Below, one piece after another: positions 35,970-44,930 of a stretch of 64,000 nt of DNA. The stretch spans positions 1-64,000 of the forward strand of contig DXBF01000007.1 of NCBI GenBank assembly GCA_019116705.1. The letters are read 5' to 3'. This stretch comes from Candidatus Gemmiger avistercoris. Lineage in GTDB: Bacteria; Bacillota; Clostridia; Oscillospirales; Ruminococcaceae. The notes below the pieces were generated by a model that worked only from the letters and a program-made list of their open reading frames with translations, had not been told where the DNA came from and searched no databases. Made by a program: the position numbers and the translations under genes. Every line of letters starts with the position of its first letter. The first letter of the stretch is position 1.

Positions 35970-36306
35970 TAGGGATATGTAGAATTTTTCCTCCCATACG
36001 GCAAGCGGGCGGGAGCCGCAGCTCCCGCCCGCTTTGGGGTCGGCGTGTTCAGTGCAGGCCGTACAGGCGCTGCGGCCCGCAGGGCTTGCGGGGGCGTCGC
36101 CGCTGATCTCGGCCCAGAAGGGGCAGCTGTGTCCCACAAAGACCGTGCCGGGGTAGGCAGCCGGGACGCCGCCGGGCAGGGCGGGGTGTAAAAAAAGTAA
36201 GGGTGTGTAAAATAGTATTAGTCAAAAGGCGGAAAAACGGGTACGATATGAAAAAAGTATAAGATGTTCCCGAAATCGTAAATTTCCCCGGCGGGCGTTC
36301 CGTGGC
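35970..36306. other. Non-coding stretch with one large hairpin
   Basis: AAGCGGGCGGGAGC (36003-36016) pairs with GCTCCCGCCCGCTT (36021-36034), probably a terminator of a lost minus-strand gene. From about 36190 the DNA becomes AT-rich (GTAAAAAAAGTAAGGG, TGTAAAATAGTATTAGTC), the control region of the next operon. Confidence 0.5.
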
Positions 36307-36312
36307 TATAAT
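36307..36312 (+). promoter_or_regulatory. -10 box of the uronide ABC importer operon
   Basis: TATAAT in GGCTATAATAAGGG, 60 bases upstream of the binding-protein gene. No good -35 box lies 16-18 bases upstream, which suits an activator-dependent promoter under the YesN-type regulator at 43329-44927. Confidence 0.5.
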
Positions 36313-36372
36313 AAGGGCAATGAAAGGCGGCGCAGGTCGCCCTGATTTTTGAAGAGGAAAAGGAGACAAACC

Positions 36373-37698
36373 ATGAAGAAAGCAACATCTTTGCTGCTGG
36401 CCCTGGCCATGACCGGCACCCTGCTGGCCGGCTGCGGCAGCACCGCTTCGTCCTCTGCTGCGGCGGATTCCACCGCCTCCGGCGCCACCTCCGAGGAAGC
36501 CGCCGCCACCGGCGAGCAGGTCACCATCAAGCTGGCCAACTGGGATACCAGCACCCAGCCCGCCGTGACCCAGCTGGTGGAGGCATTTGAGGCCGCCAAC
36601 CCCGACATCAAGGTCGAGATCATCGACGTGCCCTCCGCCGACTACACCACCAAGCTCAGCGTCATGCTCAACGGCGGCAGCGACGTGGACGCCTTCTACA
36701 TCAAGGACGCCGACACCATGGTGGGTCTGGCGCAGAAGGGCCAGCTGGCCGACCTGACCTCTTACATCGAGGCCGACGGCATCGACCTGGCCGACTTCAA
36801 CGGCCTGGCCGAGAACTTCAACGTGGACGGCAAGCAGTACGCCATGCCCGCCCGCACCGACTACTACATCATGTACTACAACAAGGACGTCTTTGACGCC
36901 GCCGGTGTGGCCTACCCCTCCAACGACTGGACCTGGGCCGACTTTGAAGAGATCGCGGGCCAGCTGACCTCCGGCGAAGGCGCCAACAAGACCTACGGCG
37001 CCTACCTGCACACCTGGCAGGCCTGTGTCGAGTGCTGGGGCGTCCAGGACGGCCAGCACACCATCATGGACTACCAGACCGGCTATGACTTCTTCAAGCC
37101 CTACTACGAGATGGCCCTGCGCATGCAGGACGCCGGTTCCATCCAGGACTACGGCACCCTCAAGACCGGCAACATCCACTACTCCGGCCCCTTCTCCCAG
37201 GGCACCGTCGGCATGCTGCCCATGGGCACCTACTACATGTCCACGCTGATGCAGAGCATCGCGAACGGTGAGAGCTCCGTCAACTGGGGCATCGCCACCC
37301 TGCCGCACCCCGAAGGCGTCGAAGCCGGCTGGACCGTCGGCTCCACCACCCCCATCGCCATCAACGCCGCTTCCGACAAGCAGGACGCTGCCTGGAAGCT
37401 GGTCAGCTTCATCACCGGCGAGGAAGGCGCCCAGATCTACGCGGCGAACGCCCAGATCCCCGGCCGCTCCAACGATGAGATCCTCTCCACCATCGGCGCT
37501 GTGGAAGGCATGCCCGAGGGCGCTGCCGAAGCGCTGGCCGTCAAGAACATCGCGCTGGACCGTCCCGTCGCCGACAAGGTCAGCGAGGTCAACCAGATGC
37601 TGGGCGAAGAGCACGGCCTGATCATGCTGGGCGAACTGAGCGTGGACGAGGGCCTGGCCGAAATGGCTGAGCGCGCCGCCGAGATCGTGGAAGAATAA
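36373..37698 (+). CDS. Extracellular sugar-binding lipoprotein of the uronide ABC importer
   Basis: 441 residues from ATG 36373 (AAGGAG upstream). Signal peptide and lipobox: MKKATSLLLALAMTGTLLAG then Cys. Family-1 binding protein: ITIKLANWDTSTQPAVTQ-like start (QVTIKLANWDTSTQPAV), NGGSDVDAFYIKDADT, MPARTDYYIMYYNKDVFDAA, GTVGMLPMGTYYMSTL, WTVGSTTPIAINAAS. First gene of an operon with GH88 and lyase genes, so the ligand is probably an unsaturated uronic-acid oligosaccharide. Confidence 0.92.
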   Translation: MKKATSLLLALAMTGTLLAGCGSTASSSAAADSTASGATSEEAAATGEQVTIKLANWDTSTQPAVTQLVEAFEAANPDIKVEIIDVPSADYTTKLSVMLNGGSDVDAFYIKDADTMVGLAQKGQLADLTSYIEADGIDLADFNGLAENFNVDGKQYAMPARTDYYIMYYNKDVFDAAGVAYPSNDWTWADFEEIAGQLTSGEGANKTYGAYLHTWQACVECWGVQDGQHTIMDYQTGYDFFKPYYEMALRMQDAGSIQDYGTLKTGNIHYSGPFSQGTVGMLPMGTYYMSTLMQSIANGESSVNWGIATLPHPEGVEAGWTVGSTTPIAINAASDKQDAAWKLVSFITGEEGAQIYAANAQIPGRSNDEILSTIGAVEGMPEGAAEALAVKNIALDRPVADKVSEVNQMLGEEHGLIMLGELSVDEGLAEMAERAAEIVEE

Positions 37699-37730
37699 GC
37701 GGCACTTCCCTCTGCCTGAACAGAACACCC

Positions 37731-37766
37731 GGGGGCGGGCGCGGCGCGCCCGCCCCCTCTTCTTTT
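37731..37766 (+). terminator. Intra-operon partial terminator after the binding-protein gene
   Basis: GGGGGCGGGCGC (37731-37742) pairs with GCGCCCGCCCCC (37746-37757), then TCTTCTTTT. Such hairpins between binding protein and permeases usually lower downstream expression and protect the upstream mRNA. Confidence 0.7.
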
Positions 37767-37822
37767 GCAGTACGTGCAGCAATGCAGACCGGCAACAATG
37801 TTTTCCGAGAGGAGGGACCCAC

Positions 37823-38746
37823 ATGCCCCGCACTGCAACCGGGACCGCAGCCAAACGGTCCGGCATGTCGCTCAACACCCGCAACACGCTGGTGGGCATG
37901 ACTTTTATCCTGCCGAACTTCATCGGCTTCTTCTGCTTCGTCCTGATCCCGGTGGCCTTCTCCTTCGTCCTGAGTTTTATGGAGTGGGACGGCTTTACCG
38001 AGATGAAATTCGTCGGCATTGAAAATTTCCTCGATATTTTCGATGACCGCGTGTTCCGCGCCGCCCTGGTGCAGACCGTGACCTTCAGTATCTTCACCGT
38101 CGCCTTCAGCATGGTGCTGGCCCTGGCGCTGGCCATTTTGCTGAACAACAAGCTCAAGGGCGTCAACTTCTTCCGCGCCGCCATCTTCTTCCCCTACGTC
38201 GCCTCCATCGTGGCGGTGGCCGCGGTGTTCAAGGCCATGTTCATGAAGGACGGCGGCCCCATCAATGAGTTCCTGGGCCTGTTCCTGCCCGACAGCATGC
38301 TGCCCGGCTGGCTGGCTTCCACCGACTGGGCGCTGGCGGCCTGCATCATCGTGCAGGTGTGGAAAAACATGGGCTATTTCATGATCATCTACCTGGCCGC
38401 CCTGCAGGACATCCCCTACAGCCTGTATGAAGCCGCCAGCATCGACGGCGCCACCAAGTGGCAGCAGTTCAAGTCCATCACGCTGCCCATGCTGACCCCC
38501 AGCCACTTCTACGTGCTGATGATGCTGGTCATCAACAGCTTCAAGACCTTCGACCTGATCTTCACGCTGACCGAAGGCGGCCCCGGCACCTCCACCACCA
38601 TGCTCAGCCAGTACATCTACAACGAATCCTTCATCTCCTGGAACTACGGCGGCGCGTCCGCCGCGGCCATGGTGCTTTTCCTCATCGTAGCCGCCGTCAC
38701 GCTGCTCCAGTTCCGCGTGGAGAGAAAGTTCAACGACTTTATGTAA
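37823..38746 (+). CDS. Carbohydrate ABC importer permease (MalF/UgpA type)
   Basis: 307 residues, six membrane helices, EAA loop YEAASIDGATKWQQFKSITL. GGAGG seven bases before the ATG. Partner of the next gene; no ATPase gene in the operon. Confidence 0.93.
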   Translation: MPRTATGTAAKRSGMSLNTRNTLVGMTFILPNFIGFFCFVLIPVAFSFVLSFMEWDGFTEMKFVGIENFLDIFDDRVFRAALVQTVTFSIFTVAFSMVLALALAILLNNKLKGVNFFRAAIFFPYVASIVAVAAVFKAMFMKDGGPINEFLGLFLPDSMLPGWLASTDWALAACIIVQVWKNMGYFMIIYLAALQDIPYSLYEAASIDGATKWQQFKSITLPMLTPSHFYVLMMLVINSFKTFDLIFTLTEGGPGTSTTMLSQYIYNESFISWNYGGASAAAMVLFLIVAAVTLLQFRVERKFNDFM

Positions 38747-38759
38747 GGAGGGAACTTCC

Positions 38760-39593
38760 ATGATCGAAAAGAAGAAAAACCCTCTCAGCGGCGCGGTGCT
38801 CTATGTGGTGCTGATCCTCATCACCGCCGTCACGCTGCTGCCCCTGCTGTGGATGCTGTCCTCCTCCTTCAAGCTCAGCACCGAGGTCTTTACCGTACCC
38901 ATCCGCTGGATCCCCGAGACCTTCCACTGGGAGAACTACCTCACCATCTGGCAGAAGATCCCCTTCGGCCTGTTCACCTTCAACAGCGCCAAGCTGACGG
39001 TCATCATCACGCTGATCCAGCTGTTCACCTGTTCTTTTGCGGCGTACGGCTTCACCAAATGCAAGTTCCGCGGCCGCGACACCCTGTTCCTCTGCTACGT
39101 GGCCACCATCGCCATCCCCTGGCAGAGCTACATGCTGCCCCAGTACTCCATGATGCAGAAGCTGGGCCTGGTCGATACCCACCTGGGCTACATTCTCATG
39201 CAGGCGTTCGCGGCCTTCGGCGTGTTCCTGCTGCGGCAGTTTTTCCAGAGCATCCCCAACGACCTGCTGGAAGCCGCCCGCATCGACGGCCTGTCGGAGT
39301 ACGGCACCTACTTCCGCATCGTGCTGCCGCTGGCCAAGCCTTCGCTGGCGTCGCTGGCCATCCTCAGCTTCGTCACCACCTGGAACGACTTCATGGGCCC
39401 CATGATCTACTTCAACAGCGAGGCCAACAAGACCATCCCGCTGGGCATCCGCATGTTCCAGGGCCAGTATTCCAGCGACTGGCAGTTCATCATGGCCGCC
39501 AGCGTCATCAGCCTGATCCCCGTCTTTGTGCTGTACCTGTTCTGCCAGCGCTACTTCGTGCAGGGCATCGCCACCAGCGGCATGAAGGGCTGA
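38760..39593 (+). CDS. Carbohydrate ABC importer permease (MalG/UgpE type)
   Basis: 277 residues, six membrane helices, EAA loop LEAARIDGLSEYGTYFRIVL. Starts 14 bases after the first permease with AAGGAGG upstream. Downstream is a dispersed non-coding repeat before the GH88 gene. Confidence 0.93.
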   Translation: MIEKKKNPLSGAVLYVVLILITAVTLLPLLWMLSSSFKLSTEVFTVPIRWIPETFHWENYLTIWQKIPFGLFTFNSAKLTVIITLIQLFTCSFAAYGFTKCKFRGRDTLFLCYVATIAIPWQSYMLPQYSMMQKLGLVDTHLGYILMQAFAAFGVFLLRQFFQSIPNDLLEAARIDGLSEYGTYFRIVLPLAKPSLASLAILSFVTTWNDFMGPMIYFNSEANKTIPLGIRMFQGQYSSDWQFIMAASVISLIPVFVLYLFCQRYFVQGIATSGMKG

Positions 39594-39598
39594 GGCGG

Positions 39599-39905
39599 TC
39601 AAAAGGGGCAACACTCGCCCACGGCTGCGCCTGAGGCTCGTGTTTCCCCTCTTTGGAGTACGGGTTGCGGTGCCCGCATCACGCGGCGCGCGCTTTCAGC
39701 GGCGCTTGCGTTCTGCGACCGCTGCCCCTGCTCCGCCTCGCTGCACCCGCCGCAGGCGGCGCTCGGCTCCGCAGCCCCTTCGACAAAATTTTACGGCAAA
39801 CCGCGCACTCGGCCGCTGGCCTCGCACACTCTTGCCGTAAAATTTCCCTGTAGGTGTCGCTGCCACCGGCACATGTCCGGCGGCAGCGACGGATTTGAAA
39901 ACGCC
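39599..39905. repeat. Dispersed structured repeat, long copy A
   Basis: About 300 bases that match 59710-60003 over most of their length, including GGGTTGCGGTGCCCGCATC and GCGGCGCTTGCGTTCTGCGA blocks. Two long hairpins: AAATTTTACGGCAA (39786-39799) with TTGCCGTAAAATTT (39832-39845), and GTCGCTGCC (39856-39864) with GGCAGCGAC (39882-39890). The same hairpins in copy B have other sequences that still pair. It lies between the permease and GH88 genes. The minus strand is open in places but the predicted peptides are not alike between copies, so it is non-coding. Confidence 0.8.
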
Positions 39906-40045
39906 GCCCAGGGCGGCTCTCGAATATCCGACTTTCACTCATACGTTGCCTGCGCCGGGCTGCACCCTCTGCTGGGGCGCGGCCCGGCGTGTTGTTTGCA
40001 CCGCGCCGCCCGGCGCGCAGGCCATGATCGCAAAAGGAGGTCCCC
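39906..40045. other. Short spacer between repeat A and the GH88 gene
   Basis: Nothing recognised except GC-rich partial palindromes near 39955-40015 and an AAAAGGAGG ribosome site at its end. Confidence 0.4.
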
Positions 40046-41194
40046 ATGAAACAGCTCACCAACGAAGCCGCCCGCGCCGCCCTGGACGCGGCCTGCGGCA
40101 TCCTGCACGGCAATCTGGCCGAATTTACCGACAAATTCCAGAGTTCCAACAGCGAACACAACTTCTACCCGCCCAGCGACAATGTGGAGTGGACCACCGG
40201 CTTCTGCACCGGCGAATACTGGCTGGCCTGGGAGCACACCCGCGACGACGCCTTCAAAACGGCGGCCCTGCGCCAGGTGGACAGCTTCCTGGACCGCATC
40301 GAGCGCAAGATCGACGTGGACCACCACGACATGGGCTTCCTGTACACGCCCTCCTGCGTGGCGGCCTACAAACTCACCGGCAGCGAGACCGCCCGCCGCG
40401 CCGCCCTGCTGGCCGCCGACCAGCTGTGCAGCCGCTTCCGGGAAAAAGGGCAGTTCATCCAGGCCTGGGGCCCCAACAACGCCGCCGACAACTACCGCCT
40501 CATCATCGACTGCCTGCTGAACCTGCCGCTGCTCTACTGGGCCAGCGAAGTCACCGGCGACCCGCATTACCGCGACATCGCCGTGGCCCACACCCGGACC
40601 AGCGTGCAGAACCTGGTGCGGCCCGACCACTCCACCTACCACACCTTCTTCTTTGACCCCGAGACCGGCGCGCCCCTGCGCGGCGCCACCCGCCAGGGCT
40701 ACCGGGACGGTTCCGCCTGGGCGCGGGGGCAGGCGTGGGGCGTGTACGGCATGGCGCTGTCCTACCGCTACACCGGCGACGAAGCCTGCATCCGCCTGTT
40801 CCGCCAGGTGACCGACTATTTCCTGGAGCATCTGCCCGCCGACGGCGTGCCCTACTGGGACCTGGAATTCACCTCCGGCGACGAACCGCGGGATTCCTCG
40901 GCCTCGGCCATCGCGGCCTGCGGCATGCTGGAAATGGCCCCCCATCTGCCCGCGGAGGAAGCCGCCCGCTACACCGCCGAGGCCCGCCGTCTGGCCGCCG
41001 CCCTGGTGGATACCTGCGCCGTCACCGACCCGGCGGTGTCCAACGGGCTGCTGCTCCACGGCGTGTACGCCCGCTGCTCGCCCTATAACCCCATCCCCCG
41101 GGACCGCGGCGTGGACGAGTGCAACACCTGGGGCGACTACTTCTACATGGAACTGCTCACCCGGCTGACCAGCGACTGGCACCCCTACTGGTAA
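40046..41194 (+). CDS. Unsaturated glucuronyl hydrolase, family GH88
   Basis: 382 residues, cytoplasmic. The (alpha/alpha)6 barrel enzyme hydrates the double bond of 4,5-unsaturated uronic acids produced by polysaccharide lyases, releasing the sugar next to it. Key Asp residues are seen at about 95 (DHHDMGFLY) and 155 (RLIIDCLLNLPLLYW), matching the two essential Asp of Bacillus UGL. Other blocks: NVEWTTGFCTGEYWLAW, GYRDGSAWARGQAWGVYGMA, YWDLEFTSGDEPRDSSASAI. With the lyase downstream it points to heparin/chondroitin/hyaluronan-like fragments. Confidence 0.93.
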   Translation: MKQLTNEAARAALDAACGILHGNLAEFTDKFQSSNSEHNFYPPSDNVEWTTGFCTGEYWLAWEHTRDDAFKTAALRQVDSFLDRIERKIDVDHHDMGFLYTPSCVAAYKLTGSETARRAALLAADQLCSRFREKGQFIQAWGPNNAADNYRLIIDCLLNLPLLYWASEVTGDPHYRDIAVAHTRTSVQNLVRPDHSTYHTFFFDPETGAPLRGATRQGYRDGSAWARGQAWGVYGMALSYRYTGDEACIRLFRQVTDYFLEHLPADGVPYWDLEFTSGDEPRDSSASAIAACGMLEMAPHLPAEEAARYTAEARRLAAALVDTCAVTDPAVSNGLLLHGVYARCSPYNPIPRDRGVDECNTWGDYFYMELLTRLTSDWHPYW

Positions 41195-41206
41195 TGCGCG
41201 CTGCGC

Positions 41207-41269
41207 GTCAAAAGGGGCAACACTCGCGCACGGCGGACCTGTGCCGCCGGCGGCAAATTTGAAAACGCC
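41207..41269. repeat. Dispersed repeat, short copy C
   Basis: GTCAAAAGGGGCAACACTCG, CGCACGGCGG then directly GCCGCCGGCGGCAAATTTGA and AAACGCC. The first 35 bases equal the left end of copy A and the last 25 equal its right end; the central 240 bases are missing. It sits between GH88 and the lyase gene. Confidence 0.7.
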
Positions 41270-41291
41270 CCACAGAAGGAGGGCAGGTACA

Positions 41292-43256
41292 ATGAACAAA
41301 AACTTCTGGTGCGCCGACCCGGCGGCCGCCGCGGCGGCCCTGCGGGCGCAGTATCCCCGGGCGGCGGAACGGGCCTGCGCGATCGCGGACGACGTCTGCG
41401 CCAACCGCTTCCTCTTCCGGGACCACTGGGAGATGGAGCGCACCAACGTGCCGGTGCAGTTCGGCCCCGAAGAAAAGGACATCGACTGGGCGCTGATCCC
41501 GGCGGGCGACCCCGAGTGGATCTACGCCATGAACCGCCATACCAGCTTTGTGAACCTGGCCCGGGCCTGGCTGCTCACCGGCGACGAACGCTACGCGCAG
41601 AAATACGCCCGCCTGATCGAAGACTGGATCGACCGCGTGCCCCTGACCGGGGAGAGCCGGAACGACACCTGGCGCAGCCTGGAAGCGGGCCTGCGGTGCG
41701 AAAACTGGCTGCGCGCGCTGGAACTGCTGGCGGGCAGCGGCGTGCCCGGCGCGGCGCTGCGGCAGAAGATCGAAACCTGCCTGCGCCAGCACGGCGGCTA
41801 CCTGGCTGCGGCCAGCAACACCTTCCACCGCCTTTCCAACTGGGGCGTGCTGCAGGACCACGGCCTGTTTTTGCTGGGCGTGTACTTTGACCGGGCGGAC
41901 TGGCGGCAGCTGGCCCTCAGCCGCCTGGACGAGAACCTGCACCACGCGGTGTTCGGGGACGGCTCCCAGTGGGAGCAGAGCCCCATGTACCACTGCGAGG
42001 TGCTGCACAACGCCCTGGACGTGGTGCTGGTAGGCCGCAAGGCCGGCGTCCCGCTGCCCGCGCCCTTCACCGATGCCGTCCACCGCATGTGCAGGGCCCT
42101 GGCCGCCTGGGTCAAGCCCGACGGCCGCCTGCCCATGCAGTCGGACTCCGACGATATGGACGCCCGCGACCTGCTGGCGGCCGGGGCGCTGCTCTTTGAG
42201 GACGGCGCGCTGCGGGCCCTGGCGGGGGACGCCCTGCTGCCGGAAAACCTCTGGGACTTCGGCCCCGAAGCCGCCGCCCGCTACGCGGCGCTGCCCGCCG
42301 ACCCCGCCGCGCGCGGCTCCGCCGCATTGCCCGACAGCGGCAACTACATGCTGCGGGGCGCGCAGGGGGCCTGGGCCCACATGCACTGCGGCTGCCTGGG
42401 CTCCGGCCACGGCCACGCCGACCTGCTGCACCTGGACGCGGGCATCGCCGGGGAGGATGTGCTCATCGACTCGGGGCGCTACACCTATGTGGACTCCGCC
42501 ATCCGCCGTCAGCTCAAGCTGCCCGCCGCCCACAACACCACCCGCGTGGACGGGGAGGATTTCAGCGCCTGTGTGGACAGCTGGGGCTACAGCCGCCTCG
42601 CCGTGCCCCTCAAGGGCGAGCACCGCTTCACGCCGCAGGCCGATTATATCTCCGGCCTGCACCTGGGCTACCTGGACCGGGGCGCGGTCGTGGGCCGCAA
42701 GGTGGTCTTTCTGAAGGAGCAGGGGCTGGCGGTGATCTTCGACCAGCTCTATGCTGCCGGGGAACACCTGTTTGAACAGCGCTTCCACTTCGCCCCCGGG
42801 ACCCTCGCCCCCGCCGGGGACGGCGCGTGCTGGCAGGGCCGCAGGGCCGCCGCCCGCCTGCTCTGCCTGGGGGACGGGCTGGAACAGGCGTGGAGCCGGG
42901 AACCCTTTTCCCGGGAATACAACCGGCTGGAGGAGGGCGCCGTGCTGACCTGCCGCCGCCGCACCGGCGGCTTCAACTGGTTCGTGACGGTACTCTCGCT
43001 GGACGGCGACGGCCGCCCCCACCCGCTCACGGCGGAACTGCTGCCGGTCACCCGCCTGCGCCGGGGCGATACCCTGCCCGACGCCATGGCCCAGGCCGTG
43101 CGCATCGTCAAGGACGGGCGGCAGACCGTGGTGGTCGCCTGCCACGGCGAGGTCATCAGCGAGGTGGATCTGCTGGCGGCGGGCGGCTGCGAAGGCTACG
43201 GCAAGCTGCTGGTATTCACCGGCGGCTGCAAGCGCGGGCTTTGCCTGGCGTGGTAA
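41292..43256 (+). CDS. Heparinase II/III-family polysaccharide (or oligosaccharide) lyase
   Basis: 654 residues without signal peptide, so an intracellular oligosaccharide lyase is likely. N-terminal alpha toroid: HWEMERTNVPVQFGPEEKD, IDWALIPAGDPEWIYAMNRH, RNDTWRSLEAGLRCENW, ASNTFHRLSNWGVLQDHG. C-terminal heparinase II/III beta domain: GNYMLRGAQGAWAHMHCG, GHGHADLLHLDAG, LIDSGRYTYVDS, NTTRVDGEDFS. The His residues in these blocks and the Tyr of GRYTY fit the family catalytic set. Start 41292 with GGAGGG upstream. Cleaves uronic-acid glycosides by beta-elimination, feeding GH88. Confidence 0.88.
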   Translation: MNKNFWCADPAAAAAALRAQYPRAAERACAIADDVCANRFLFRDHWEMERTNVPVQFGPEEKDIDWALIPAGDPEWIYAMNRHTSFVNLARAWLLTGDERYAQKYARLIEDWIDRVPLTGESRNDTWRSLEAGLRCENWLRALELLAGSGVPGAALRQKIETCLRQHGGYLAAASNTFHRLSNWGVLQDHGLFLLGVYFDRADWRQLALSRLDENLHHAVFGDGSQWEQSPMYHCEVLHNALDVVLVGRKAGVPLPAPFTDAVHRMCRALAAWVKPDGRLPMQSDSDDMDARDLLAAGALLFEDGALRALAGDALLPENLWDFGPEAAARYAALPADPAARGSAALPDSGNYMLRGAQGAWAHMHCGCLGSGHGHADLLHLDAGIAGEDVLIDSGRYTYVDSAIRRQLKLPAAHNTTRVDGEDFSACVDSWGYSRLAVPLKGEHRFTPQADYISGLHLGYLDRGAVVGRKVVFLKEQGLAVIFDQLYAAGEHLFEQRFHFAPGTLAPAGDGACWQGRRAAARLLCLGDGLEQAWSREPFSREYNRLEEGAVLTCRRRTGGFNWFVTVLSLDGDGRPHPLTAELLPVTRLRRGDTLPDAMAQAVRIVKDGRQTVVVACHGEVISEVDLLAAGGCEGYGKLLVFTGGCKRGLCLAW

Positions 43257-43265
43257 AACGGGCGC

Positions 43266-43302
43266 AAAAAACCGCCGCCCGCGGCGCGTGCCTGCGGGCG
43301 GC
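43266..43302 (-). terminator. Terminator between the lyase gene and the YesMN genes
   Basis: GCCGCCCGC (43274-43282) pairs with GCGGGCGGC (43294-43302); on the minus strand GGTTTTTTGC follows. It serves the regulator gene and may also stop plus-strand transcription. Confidence 0.75.
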
Positions 43303-43328
43303 TGGTTGGGGCGGCGCGGCGGCCTGCG

Positions 43329-44927
43329 TCATTCCCTGCCGCCGCGCTGCTGCTTCTGGTATTCGCTGGGGGTCATGCCGGTGTAGCGCTTGAACACCCG
43401 CGTGAAATAGTAGGCGTTCTCGAACCCCAGCATGTAGCTGATCTCATAGATGCGGTACCGGCCCTCCCGGATCAGTTCCTGGGCGCGGCGGGTCTTGACC
43501 TCGTTGATGTAATCCACGAAGTTCTGGTTGTACTCCTTCTTGAACAGCGCCGAGAGATACCCCGGCGAGATGCAGACGTAGTCCGCCACATCCTGCAGCA
43601 TGATGTGCTTGTCCACGTTGTCCTGCACGTAGCGGCAGGCTTTTTCCACCAGCGGGGAGCGGCTGTGCCCGCTCTGCGCCAGCTGTTCGCCCAGCTCGTT
43701 TTTGGCCGTCTGCAGCCATTGCAGCACCTGTTCCCGCGTCGCCAGCCGTTCGATGGGCGGCCAGGAACGGCCGAATTCTTCGCCCAGGCGGGCGGCCAGC
43801 GCGCTGCGGATCTCGCCGCAGAGCCACAGCGCCTGGCTTTTCTGGTGGGGCACCGTGCGCACGCGGTCAATGGCCCGGTCCAGCAGCACGGCGCAGGCCG
43901 AGGCGTTCTTGCTGCGCACCTCGGCGTCCAGGCGGTCGGCGATGCCGGCCAGCGAAAGCCGCCCCCACTCCACGGCGGGCAGTTCGCTGTAGAACATCTT
44001 CGTCTCGCTGCCGGTCAGGTAGTAGTGGTCCCGCAGGGCGAACACCTCGGCGCGGCACTCGTCCAGTTCGCCGCCGCTGGCAAACCGGCGGGTGCCCAGC
44101 ACGCAGGGCCGTGCCTGGGTGATGGTGGCGCTGGCGGCGGTCAGCTTGTCGGCGTAGGTGCGCAGGCGGCCCTCCCAGCCGTCTTGCGGCAGGTCCCAGC
44201 ACAGCAGGAACAGCGCCTCGCTCTGGGCGGGCGCGTCGGGGGTCAGCAGCACAAAGGCGGGGAACAGGTTCCCGGCCAGTTTTTCGCACAGTTCCCGCTG
44301 CCAGTTGAACAGCCGCGCCCGCTCATTGTCGGCAAAGCCCGCGTACCCCGCTATGCCGTCGAAGCGGATGGGGATATAGGCGGCCGCGTAGCCGTTGAGC
44401 ACGCCGTTGCCCTGCAGGACCTCCGCCGCCGAAGCGCAGGACGCGCCGGGCGGCGTCAGGATCACCGAGAGGAAGGCGTTTTCCAGCAGGGACTGGCGGT
44501 TGCTCTCCAGGTAATTTTCCACCGCGCTGGCCTGGGCCAGACGGCGGCGGCTGTCGCGCTCGGCCTTGGCGCGGGCCAGGCTGGCTTCCAGCGTGGCTTC
44601 GTCCAGGTCGCTTTTCAGCAGGTAATCCACCGACCGGTAGCGCAGGGAATTGCGCGCCAGCTGGAAATCCTGGTGGTTGGTCAGCATGATAAAGACGGTC
44701 TCGGGCGTTTCCTCGGCGGCGCGCTGCAAAAGCTCGATGCCCGAAAGCACCGGCATGGCAATATCGCAGATCACAATGTCGGGCTGCAGGGTGCGCAGCG
44801 CCTCCAGCGCCTGCTGGCCGTTGCCCGCGGTCCCGGCGATCTGGCAGTCGTTTTTCTGCCAGTCGATCATAAACTTGATGCCCGCCAGGATCAGCGGTTC
44901 ATCGTCCACCAGCAATACTTGATACAC
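43329..44927 (-). CDS. YesN-type response regulator with AraC DNA-binding domain
   Basis: 532 residues. Receiver domain (1-120): LLVDDEPLILAGIKFMIDW, phospho-Asp in DIVICDIAMPVLSGIEL, LTNHQDFQLA. A long middle region of about 280 residues, then an AraC domain with two helix-turn-helix units: MLQDVADYVCISPGYLSALF and IYEISYMLGFENAYYFTRVF, KRYTGMTPSEYQ. GTG start; its GGAGGTG site lies within the last codons of the kinase gene, so the two are coupled. Likely activator of the importer/GH88/lyase operon. Confidence 0.93.
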   Translation of the reverse strand: MYQVLLVDDEPLILAGIKFMIDWQKNDCQIAGTAGNGQQALEALRTLQPDIVICDIAMPVLSGIELLQRAAEETPETVFIMLTNHQDFQLARNSLRYRSVDYLLKSDLDEATLEASLARAKAERDSRRRLAQASAVENYLESNRQSLLENAFLSVILTPPGASCASAAEVLQGNGVLNGYAAAYIPIRFDGIAGYAGFADNERARLFNWQRELCEKLAGNLFPAFVLLTPDAPAQSEALFLLCWDLPQDGWEGRLRTYADKLTAASATITQARPCVLGTRRFASGGELDECRAEVFALRDHYYLTGSETKMFYSELPAVEWGRLSLAGIADRLDAEVRSKNASACAVLLDRAIDRVRTVPHQKSQALWLCGEIRSALAARLGEEFGRSWPPIERLATREQVLQWLQTAKNELGEQLAQSGHSRSPLVEKACRYVQDNVDKHIMLQDVADYVCISPGYLSALFKKEYNQNFVDYINEVKTRRAQELIREGRYRIYEISYMLGFENAYYFTRVFKRYTGMTPSEYQKQQRGGRE

Positions 44928-44930
44928 AAC

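Noticed and set aside
36049..36190. Minus-strand sequence that reads GTVFVGHSCPFWAEIS and, in another frame, CGPQRLYGLH
   Set aside because: Has a protein-like look and could be a gene remnant, but I recognise no family, there is no start, and it needs a frame change. Not reported as a pseudogene.
39696..40161. Minus-strand frames inside repeat copy A (and 59749-59985 in copy B)
   Set aside because: The peptides of the two copies differ and are in different frames while the hairpins are preserved, so coding is unlikely.
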